From assembly GCA_005408345.1 (NCBI GenBank), contig SEMN01000089.1:248001-312000 (forward strand): DNA of 64,000 nt, in the 5' to 3' direction. Below the pieces are notes generated by a model that searched no databases, was not told the origin of the DNA, and saw only the letters and a program-made list of their open reading frames with translations. The number at the start of each line of letters is the position of its first letter. The stretch's first letter is position 1. A program made the position numbers and the translations under genes. The DNA comes from Macquaria australasica. Its lineage: Eukaryota; Chordata; Actinopteri; Centrarchiformes; Percichthyidae. This document shows, one piece after another, positions 28,371-40,300 of the stretch.

Positions 28371-31300
28371 AGAGAAACCACTCCCAGAGAAATATTGTGC
28401 CCCTCCATCAATCCTGGAATGTTAAATAGATAGATTCAGAGATTAGAACTGGCATCTGTGCCAAAACGCCGTAACGCATCAGGCCTCAGATGTAAAGAGG
28501 GAATGTGACTTATGCGGCCGCGACTCACCTTCTCTTATTCGCCACAACTGTGAAGAGCAAAATCCAACATACCAGGATATTTGCACTTGATACTTGCTGT
28601 CATGGTTCCTCAAGTTTCCTCCTCATACCAATAACACACACCTCCTAAACACCTTCTAAGTCGCCAAGACCTTTTCGGCGATCAAATGTCGAAATATTTC
28701 AGTAACAGGCAAAAATGTACACACACACCCATATACGAAGATACATATTAACAGTCACAGAACAACCATACCAGAGACCTAGAACACTTTGTCCCATTGT
28801 TTCCTGCCGTCCAGACAGACACATGACAGCTATGATGCTGGAAGAAAAGAGGGGAAGCCTGTTTTTTTTGTGACTTTAACACAACCAAACAACCAAAGTT
28901 AGCACGTTTCCAGAGGCCAAAGCACATAATAAACTCAAGAATTTTTGGCAATTCATTTCTAATGCCAAGCAACTAGTATCATTTATCTGTCATTTTTGTA
29001 ACAGCTGCCGTCTTCTGAACACTTTTTTATACCCTTCATAGGAGCTTGACATTTTTCTCTGCTTGACGAATTTCACGACAAACTTGATTTCACACAGTCT
29101 GGCTGTGGACGTTTCAGTTGAAGGGCGGTTTTGCAAACTTGACTAAGAAGATTTCCTCACTGAAAACATCCAAGCAAAAAAAAACTTTTCATGTAGGATG
29201 TGTTGGTTCTTTTTGAGGAAGTGGGGTTACAACTGTCATTTAAGATAAGTGTGACTTCTGACTGAACTATTTCAAAAGCACATTCTTGAAATGGAGTTTA
29301 GATGGATGGATTCTTGAACTGATAAATGCAGAGTTCAGTTGTTTCACCTTAGCCCTTTCTTCTCATATTTTCTGCATCTATGTGCATTTACTTAATTCCT
29401 CTGTCTTTATTTTTGTGTAAGCGTGTGCAGCAAGATTATATGTTGATCCTATTAGGAATAGTTAGTTTATTTTTCACGGTAGTGGAGAACATGAGCTGAC
29501 AAAAGTACAGCACATTCCCTTGGTTTTGCCTCTCTGTGCTTCTTCCACCGTATCCATTTAACACAGCGGGATCAGAGTAAAGTCTCCGTAAGACTCTTTA
29601 TTTTCCACATGGGTGCCGGATCCCCCCCTCCCAGTTAATCCTGCGAGGTAGTTAAAGAGCGGGGGATTATAACCTGCTGGTCTGCTCCTCCGAATCCGGA
29701 TGATGTTGATGATGAAGATGACAGAGTGAAGGCAGAGCTGTGGTCACTTTATGAGACACATGGCAGCGTTTACACACAACCTCGAATGCAATGTGTGCGC
29801 ACGAGCCACGCATGCAGTCGCACGTGTTCGGAAGATTGCACATGTATGCTACAGGGGAAAGTCTTGCACATATGCTTCATAGACTCTGTAAAAAAGCATG
29901 AGCTGCTTTTAAATGGTGCAAAATCAAAACACACAATAAGCAATCATGTACTTGTAGTTGGGTTTAATGTGTTAAATCAAAAAATAAACTGTCTAGCAAA
30001 GTAAAATATTTTGTTTGTTTTCAGCATGGAGAAACCTTTCTTCATTCAGAAGATAACAGCCACCATGATAGATGTAAATGTAAAATTAGTTCTGTCTTGT
30101 GAGTTGACTGACTGATGGAGATTGAAAGTCTTGACTGGACTGGAATGTGTGACCGGTCTGAGACACGGCAGATTTCAGCTCCTGGGGCTACTGATGGCAG
30201 AACAACTAGAGAGCCCTTTCTTCATGCTTGATACTTGTAAATGCACATCATGGGCTTGCATTTGACCAAACACTTTTGTCACATATACATATATCTTACA
30301 CCTCTGTGTCTCTGTTTCTCCACGTTTTCATTCAATCAAATGAAGGAAAAATGTCAGACAAATAAGATTATGCTTATTAAAGCTGTGAAGTGGGTATTTG
30401 GTTAATGTTTTCATAAGGAAACTGTAGCAGATTGTCTACAGTGTGTAATGTGTGTAAAGCTATATTATCCACAGAATGAGCCGGTCATTGGATAAAAGGA
30501 AAAAAAGTGTTTCTATTGGACAAATTGGACTAATATGTATGTTTATTTTGTGAATGTAACAAAAGCAAAACTGAAGTCAATGTGATGTACACCACATAAA
30601 AACAATGAGCCGCTGCATATCAGAGAAAACACATCAAAAGTAATTAAATCAGCGTTTAAAACTGTCAGCCTTGTTTGAGTCCAGGAAGTGTAGCTTCCTG
30701 GAGACCCACGCCACACCCGTCACTGCCCAGCGATGCTTTGTTCTCTCTGGACAGTGGATGTGACACTGCATGTGTGTGTATGTGTGCATGTGTTTGTGCA
30801 CGTGTAACACGGGTCATAGGCGGGTCAGCTGGTCTATTATTGATTTCCTAGCGGAAAGAGAATGAACACAGCGCTCCAGTGCCGCTGTCCTGCCCAACAT
30901 ACCAACTGACCGAAACGCGTGTGTGCATATGCATGAGTGCCAGTAAAGAACACTACAAAGTGTTAACACTAATGACTAGGTGCAGAACACTTTAAACAAA
31001 GGCTGGTAAGTGCTAATGGGGTGTTTAATTAACATGGTAAACTACTTATCACCTTCCCACTGGCACTGCTCCGTGAGACCCATCAAAAGTCAAACAAAGT
31101 CTGTTTCTCACTTGGTCTGTTAAGTGTAGGTTTGATTGGTGGTGAGTGTTGGGAAGCTGGATCAACAAAGCATGTAACACAAGGTTTAAATAAGATCCAG
31201 CACAGAAACATGATGACAACAAAATCATCCAAAATCTGCTCCACAGTCCTTAGCTGACACACACAAAGTGAAAATGTTTGTAGCAGTTAAGGGACTGTAT

Positions 31301-34300
31301 GGAAATAATTGGGGTGGGGAGGGGGGCTTAATCTTATATTAGACTTTTTAAGCAAAACCCTCTCCAGAATTATTCAGATTTGCTTTGAATCCTCCTCTTG
31401 ACTTAGAAAAAAATTGCATTGACTTCTTCAAGATTTTTGATCATTTTGCTGTTTGCCCTTGAGGTCCTGCAGTAATGAATAAAAAAAAAAAAAAAAATAA
31501 AATCTGGCACAGAGGAGAGTGAAACTGACACAAACCATCTCAGTACTTTCCAGGGACTAACTTCGCTGTTTTTATGGGAGCCGCAGAGTGGATTTGCTCC
31601 CCTAATTTAGTTTGAAAAATAAACGCTATCAGATACAGTGAGCTTGAGAAAATATTTTTTAAAATAATATAAATCCATTAGTAAAACTAAAAAAGTCTTA
31701 CTTTGGACAATGCTACTTGTAGATGCCAACTATCAGTCAACACAGTGTTTATGAGTTACCATGGAACACTGAAGTGAACTATTTAATTATCTAATAAATA
31801 ACAGTGCCTCAAATGATCACTGGCAGCCGCTTAGATAAAACTAAAAACACATTTTTCAAAATAAAAGAAACCTTTGTGACATGGTGACATGGGAAATTAC
31901 ACAAATAAAAGGAGATACTGGTTCCTGGAACATATGTTGCTGACTTTGTTTCCTCACCCAGCATAACTTTGACCTTCAAACTAAGTCCATCACAGATTGT
32001 GGGGAGATTAAGAAGAAACCAAAAACAATTATTTACCTTTAAGAGCCTGTTTGTTCTGTTCTCTTCATGACCACAAACGTGAGAATTCAGTTTGTCTGGA
32101 ATACCGCCATACCAGCTTCAGGCTTTTCATGGATTATTCCAGGAAGAATTCATGACCTGTCTGCCAGTTTCACTATTTTGAAATTCTACCAAAAGCTGCA
32201 AAGAACAAAATGTGCAAAAATACACACAACGCTGATGTAATGAGTGGTGACACGCTGACTGCAGCTGCACAAATGAGTGAAGATGCAGCCTTGTATAAGT
32301 CAAACATTTCTTGATAGATGGAGTTATTCGTCTACTCATCCATCTATCGGCGCATGCAAGTCCTCAGTCACACACACACACACACAGACTTTTCCTGTTT
32401 ACTGTACATACTTGCATCATTTTACTATAAACAAGTGTCTACCAGCGCACATGGTGATAACGCACCCTGAGGATTTCCCATCGATTTAGTCTTTTCATTC
32501 ATTCGTCTTTTAATGTTTTATTTGCCTACTTCTGTTCATTTTTATTTATATTTTTGTGATGCAATGCCACCTCCTGCTTTTTTCACAACTTTTTGAAAAG
32601 ATGGCAAAAGCACAGTATTAATTTTAAAAAAAAAGAAGCTGTATATAAATAAATTTAAAACATTTGTGAGGCTGTACATTGTGCATACAGAGAGAAAATA
32701 GACAGAACGGACGAAGAGAAGGAGTGGAGCAATATCAATAGACTGGAAGGTAAATAGTGAGTGTGCCACGATGAAATGGGCGTGTGTGTGTTTGTGCGTG
32801 CACTGCCACAACAGACTTGTTGATCCTCACATTCCAGTGGCAGCCTTGAGAGCAGCTAATCCAGTCTTAGTCAAAGGCCCCTTGAACTCCTGGGTCACAC
32901 TTCTTCTACACACATACTCCCGAGCTAAATGCATGGGCACACACATTAAATGGGTTTGTCCTGTGTGCAAATATGTGCATACCAGGCATATGAATGCACA
33001 CACCGGCTGCAGGTATAAACTGTGATTGCTATCCCCAATGCAGGAAAATGTGCGCGTTATTCCTGATGCAAAAAATCTGTTATTCCTGGCATCATCTGTG
33101 TTATTCCTTGTCTGACTTGGAATATTTCCTTTCAAGCATATTCGAGGCTCTCTGAGATGTCACCAGACTGGAAATTTGACTTCCGCCTTCCTGTCTGTCA
33201 AATCATCTGTCTCTATCTGTCTGGCCTTGATTCTGTCATTCCATCTGTCTCCATGCATGAGTTTTTTTCTGCTCTCCGCTCTCTGCAAACAAAATCACCA
33301 ATGATGAATGGCGCGAGCACCTTCGGGTGCCTTGTCAAGTCAAGTCAAGTCACTTTTATTTATATAGCCCAATATCACAAATCACAATTTGCCTCGAGGG
33401 GCTTTACTATCTGTACAGCCTTCATGTACACATGCACACCTGCAACTCATCAGCTAATCTCTGACAGGCAGCTATCACCATCTTGACGCTGACTGTGAAT
33501 GAGGCACTTTATTTAAAGCTACATATGCTGCCTTTCACCTCGAGGCTACGTGTTCACACTCATGAACGCTGTAATAATAACTTGCTGAGCTGCCTTGAAA
33601 ACCTTGATACGGCATTCTATGCTGACTCTGAGGTTACCAACATCTGCACAGGCTGTATTGTGTTCTAAATCTAAATCGACTCTACTGTACATTGCATATG
33701 CTACATTGCCATTGTCATGCTCTGAAACTCTGTGTGCACAACTTCACACACTGACGGATTAACAGAGACCGGAAGTCATTCATTCCAATGGAGGGTGAAT
33801 GATGGACAGCAACAGACTAGTGCCCCCTTGCAGCTGTTGGATCTGCTAGTCATCGGATCACGGATACATTGGATTTTTCCAAACTTTGTGTTGAAACCAT
33901 ACAGTGCAACCAGAAGTAGGAAGTGGAGCCCCATTTAGACAAAAGAAAACAATTTTAACTTCTTTTCCAAAGAGAAAAGTTACTATGAAAACGTGAAGGA
34001 AGCTGTAGTTTTTATAATGCTAACAAATGAATCAGTGGACCTGGAACCAGGAACAAGGTTGTACTTTTTCAGAAAGACCAATAAAAGTAAGCCTAAATGA
34101 TAAATTGCATTGAGTTATTGAAGCTAGTGGGACAGCAGCTAGCCCAGATGTGATGTCAGGACTTTGGCTCTCATCAGTAAATGTGCTCCTGAACCGGATC
34201 TCTATCATGTGAATGATAATTAGGTCGTCTTCCATCAATGTACTGTATGTCTGTCTCATGAATTGGTCGTTATTATACAAAGACATCCACTGTGAGGTCA

Positions 34301-37300
34301 TACAGTACGTGGCACAGAGATACATTAGCATTCTCTTACAAAAAAACACACCTCGTTAGAGAAAAGCACTCAGACACACTTTGCCCCATAACCTTTGACC
34401 TTCCCTGACACACCGATGCAGTAAAACAGATGACATGATGCTTGCCATTTTTGACCTGTTGACCTTTTGTAAAATTTCCCAGGAAATGTCTAACCCCTAA
34501 TAAATGTGATGAGTCATTTCTTTTGGAATTTGTGGCCAGTTTCACTGCAGCCTCAAGTCTGCCAGCATTACTATTCCTCATAAGACTGCTATGAGATGCA
34601 AATACGCTGTTCTTGACACAAAAATGCGCAAGGCCGTGAAATATATTCTGCTGAGAATTAACAGCTTTGGCTAGTTTTGGCATAGCTGTGTTGCTAAGGT
34701 CCACTGGAGAGCAACAGCTGTCTGAGGTGTTGAAAATATGAGCAGAGATTTCTCCACCAGACAGCACAATCTGTTCTTATTATTTAGCATCTAGTTCTGC
34801 TTTGTGTGCATGACTCGTGCATGTGTGCATCCATGTGTGGTTGTGTGCAAACGTCAGTGTCTCTTAATACCCAGGATGGTAGCTTTGACTTGTGTCTTGA
34901 TTCCAGTTCATTACACCGTTTTGCAGCACAGGCAAATCAGGGAGAACATGCTGTTATGGTCCTTTAAAATTCCCAAGCTATGATGTAATACTTCTGCACT
35001 TCACACAGCAACATGGTGCTTGACATCATGCCCTCATGGCTTTTACACAAACAGCCAGGAAACATGTCTAACCTTTTCTTGAACCTACTGACCAACTCCC
35101 TTAACTTTCCCCCAAAGAAAGAAACACCTCTGGATGAAGTAATGAAGAAATCAGGGCAAGAGCTTCAGCTGTAAATCAAACTCCTTAAAACATCTAGAGT
35201 GCATATTTTGTTCAGGCGCAGAGAAAGACTCCTGCCTCTAGTAGCACATCTCCCACAGCGAACAGTAAGTCAGATCTTGCCAGAACTTTCTCTTCTGCCT
35301 TTCCTCCACTCTGTTCTCCCCTCAGCCCTCGACCATCTCCATAAAAAGACAAGTCTTGGGGAGGGCGGACTTCTCTTTCGCTGTTGATAATAAAACAAGT
35401 GCCTCTCCCTGACAGGGTCTAGAAAGAAAAACGAAGGACGGACGGTGTTGTCATGACGAACCAGAAGTGATGGCTGTGGAGAGTGAAGAGGCAGCTTTCG
35501 ACTTTGCGGTTTCTCTTTTCCTGCCATGCTGGAGCGGTGCTAGACATGCAATACCAGAGCAAGAATCCTTTTAAGTGAGAGGTTAATGAATGCAGAGGTA
35601 AGTGTGTCACAACACATGGCATACATGATAAGAGGTCAACAAGCCCTGAGTACAGCACTCAAAAGACAGCTGACCTGAAAGTAGGATTTTGCTCAAACAC
35701 AAACATTTTCCCCCAAAATTGGACTGACAGGCTTTTGTAATTAAACCCAAAATGTACAAATTAATTCAGTATCTGTGTGCATTCCTAGTAACTGCACTCC
35801 TGCAAACAAAATGTCCACTCCTGCTAGAAGTTCTCATCTACGTCAGAGTGTGCTTAGGAAAACTTGTGATTAATGTAAATAAAAGCTGATGACTAAGAAG
35901 CCACATGGATGGTTGATGCCATGTGCCCACACACACATGCCTGCATGAGCACAGCTGTCCATTACAGTCACTAGAGCACCAAGGATGGGCATCCACGAAA
36001 CATTCTCTTTTGCATAACACTGCAAATTAATACAGATTTCTTAATTCGTCCATCATGTAAAACCCCCTTTCAGTTTGCCATATGACTGAAGGCTGTTGTT
36101 TCTGCCAGAGCTGTTTGTACTGGGAGTGGCACGGGAGTAAAACAAACACACCTACTGCAATTGAACAAGGTCACATATTAGCAGGGGAGCACAGTTTGCT
36201 TTCATTTGACATTTCTGAAAACAATGGCGAGAGAAACGGCAAAGAGGAGAATAATTGGGCTGACAAGGGTCCCTCGATGGCTTGAGGAAGACAGAGCATT
36301 TTTCTATTTGGTCAGTGATGAGAGACAGACTCAAACAGACCAAGAGAGACGGAGTCGAAGATGAAACAAACAAATAGTGAAGGAGGATAATCAATCACTT
36401 CATCAATACTTCCTTTGTGCCGCTCTCTCTGTCTCTCTCTTTACTCCTCAGTGTCTACCGCAGCAAGGGCACATCTGTCAATCCAGTAGAGTCTGAGATG
36501 ATTAAAAAATCAATTTCAAATCTTTTTCAGGCTCTTTTCACACTCAGATCCTCTTGAGACTGAACTTTCACACACAGGATGCAGCATTGGACTCTCAAAT
36601 AAATCCTTCTTTTGAATGCCTAGTTTAAAGTGTACACGTTATGTGTTTGCCAACACTTGTAAACACAAAACAAGAATTCAAGACAAAGATCGTTATTTTG
36701 ACTATTGGCAAAAGCCTCTGTGCTGGCTGGCACCTCTTCAGGATTAGCTCATTCATTTCTCTGTAGTCATTATGTGACATCCAGACCGCACATCACGGTA
36801 GACATGACCTACGACTCAACTTCAGTTAAGAACACTGATCAGAGAGTAAAAAACATGCTTGTAATGGTTATACAGCAGATCATGCTGTTTAAAGCATCAA
36901 ATGTCATTTGTGTCTGTTTGGATCAACTGACAACCTCCTGATATGGCGTACATGACTTACATTTCCTGCCTGTAACTAATGTTATGATTCGTAATTTGCT
37001 CATACATTAGTTAATAGCTCATCTGCTGAAGCTAAATCAATCTACTGGGCTGAACAAACAGTTTAGTTGTTCAAACGATACAGACAAGACTGCTTCATTT
37101 GTTCAATTACATGTTAATAGTGTGCGAGTTTGTGGCCACACAAACCATTCAGTTAAGTACACACTGGCCTGTGTGATATGGAGACATGTGCAGTATGGAA
37201 TACATTTTGTTAGATATTGCCATGGTAAAACAAAATGAAAAAGTATCGATTGAAGATTGGCACAACATATTTTACAGACATTCATGGTTACCAGATGATA

Positions 37301-40300
37301 CATCCTAATAATTTTGGGGATCCAGAAGCATGACCATGAAGTTGCACCATCATCAGGTTTTGTGCTAATTAGCAAATGTTAGCATGCATGCATAAGCAAT
37401 ATAGGGCCTATGTGCATTCGCTAGTATCCTGTTCCAATCCATCCACAGAAAAATTGCAAAAAACTCTGCAGACGCTCATTCCTTAACAGACAACTGCATG
37501 ATAGCAAGTCAGCAATGGCGATTGCTGGAAATGTCGAAGAAAACAGAAGAGTTAGTCTCTCACTGTCTTCAAAAGCAAACAAACATGAATTTGAAGCCAA
37601 CTCCGCCTGGTATTTTTACAGGACAAATACCTTTTTTGTTTTTGATAAACCATTATATAAGGAATGATTTGTTCCTCTTGACAGTTTTATACCCTTTGCA
37701 TGTGATGAATCTTGCTTACGTTGACTAACCCCGGAGGCCTGCGTATCATTCTTATAATCCTCGTAACACCATGTAAACCTGTAATCAGGAGCTGAGTGAT
37801 CAATCCAGACTGTCATATGTTATCTCTGATGGTATTCCATTAGCATAATGCCTTGACGCCATAACCAGAATACATCACACGTCACTACAAGTGGAACAAA
37901 TGCACTTCTGCCTCGAGGGGGGATTAAACGTTTACGCACTGGCAACCGCAAGGTGCTGTTACACATCTCTCTCACTTGCGTTCTGGCTCTGTCTCTCCGT
38001 TTTCTCCATCCCTGTGTGTCTCCAGTCTGCTAACCGAAAATCTGAAATATTTATCTGCCCTGGCAGGAATGACGAAAGCCTGCATTTGTTTATCATCGGC
38101 GGACGAAGAGCAGCTTGAAGGGGCGTAATCCTCCATTAACACAAATGCAATTTTCTTTGGAACTGCTTCTTTGTCATATTTTAATTGCATTCTTGTACCA
38201 AGTTCAACTAAGTGTTGAGGATTTATGAGACGGCAATGAGCAGCCTGGCTGAAAGTCCACTCGTATTTGATTATGATGCGCTGTCAGGACATAACTCTTA
38301 TGCCTTTACCTGCTACTTTTTGTAATAAGCGGTGGTTTAAGGTTTCCTGAGGAAATATTTCATATATTTACAATCAATAGATGCTGTCTGACTGAATTTC
38401 TTACCTTATAAAGCCTCCACGAATTATATTACCATCCTCGACTTCTGTTTAGACACATTTTCCAATGCAAACTATATTTATTTTTACAGCTTGGCAAAGT
38501 CACAGTGCACACTCCAGACTTACTTTGCTAGATTGCTAGATTTTTACTGCTTGCTCATGAAATAGAGCATCAACAGAAACTTTGCAGACATCATCATGTG
38601 CCTTCAACACACCCACATATGTATAGTGTATCCTCATGCACGGGCTGCGCTGGGAAACCAAGTAACAATCTGATAAATCAAAGAGCTGTGGGACTGTCTC
38701 AAGACCAAAGAGGAAAATATATTCAAAATGAAGAAAAGGTCCTCAATGACCAGAAATGGCATTTAACCATCACCTATGCTCATATTGGCTCTGATGCTCA
38801 AATATTCTCCTTTAAAGCCTAATAATAGGTTGCCATTCAAGATTTTTGATTCAAAGCTTAACCGTTTTATCCAAACAAGCTATTTGTGCTTTCTAATATC
38901 GTGCCATAATAACTAGACAGCTGATTAACTAACTATCCAAGCTGACACTAACTTGGATAATTGATATAGAGCTGAACCGACTAGTAGAATAATCGATTAG
39001 TTCATCTACAGAAAGTGAATCAGCAACTATTTAGATAACTGATTAAACATATCAGTAAAAATACCAAAACTTCACTGGTTTTATCTCCTAAAATGTGAAT
39101 ATTTGCTGGTTTTCTTAGTCTTCTAAGATATTAAACTGAATATCTTTGGGTTTTGGACAGTTGGTTAGAAAAAGCAAGCTACTGCGATATGTTACCTTGG
39201 CCTTTGGGAAAATGTGGCAGCAACTATTGATTATTTTCATTATCGATTGAACTACTGATTATTTTCTCGATTAATTGTTCTGTCTAAAAACATGTTAGTT
39301 TGTTAGTTAGATGGAGTCCTAAACTGATACATTACTTGACAAATATTTCTACTCTCTATCGTACACTACTCATATAATACTTATAATACTCTTGTCTTTA
39401 CATATATCACAAAAAATATTAATTGAACGTATGACTTATTCATCCATCCAGACATTTTCTGCTGCTGATCTGGAGCTCGGTGTTAGCAGTAGAAAGTAGA
39501 AGAGTAAAGTAGCCCACATGCTTCTTTACCTAGTAACTTCCACCAGCTCTTGTTGGGGGATCTTGGGGCATTCCCAAGCAAAGTAGGATATATAATCCCT
39601 CTACTGTTTTCTTGGTCTTCGTCAGGTATCCTCCCAATTGGACTTAACTGCAATACCTCTACAGGGTGGCATCCAGTAGGAACCACAATCTACTGGATTC
39701 CACTACCTCAACTTACTCCACTCCTTCTGTATGTCTGAGCTCATCACCCTGACACTAAGGGTGATCCTAGACATCCAGCACAGGAAACTCATTCCGGACG
39801 CTTGTATTTGCAATCTCATTCTTTCGGTCACTCCCCAAAATTCAATACCACGGGAGAGCGCTGGAAAACTGGTATGTCAACTGCATTTTTCACCAGCACT
39901 GTCTGCCATCAGGATTATTAGATGCTATAATCATATAGGATTTCGACATATTGTGGCTTTTAACAAATGTGCTATATAAATAAAGCTGCCTTGCCTTAAA
40001 TGCTATTAGTTTTTCTCTCAAGTCCAATCAGATGATCCATTCTGAAGGCCGTATGTATGATTTTCTGTCATTTATTTATTGGGTTTGCAAAAGGAGGCCA
40101 GAATTTGAATAAGCAAATAAGCCAAGATCCATCACATTTCATTTCTCTGGAAAGATGACATGCACTGTAGTGTAGAAGTGCATCAAGAACAATTTGGTCA
40201 GCACACTGGAGCCTCATCAGCCTGTGTTGGATGAATTTTAGACACCATTACTGTGGGCCATGTGGCTTTCACACCGCATAGCCACGCTACAAAGCACAAA

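Larger units (their letters stand above)
26661..33336 (-). other. arhgap6: arhgap6 intron 1, central part
   Basis: No exon recognised. Microsatellites at 27152-27177, 27323-27363 and 28340-28367, an A17 run at 31481-31497, and a repeat-free high-complexity block at 29530-29720. Confidence 0.7.
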
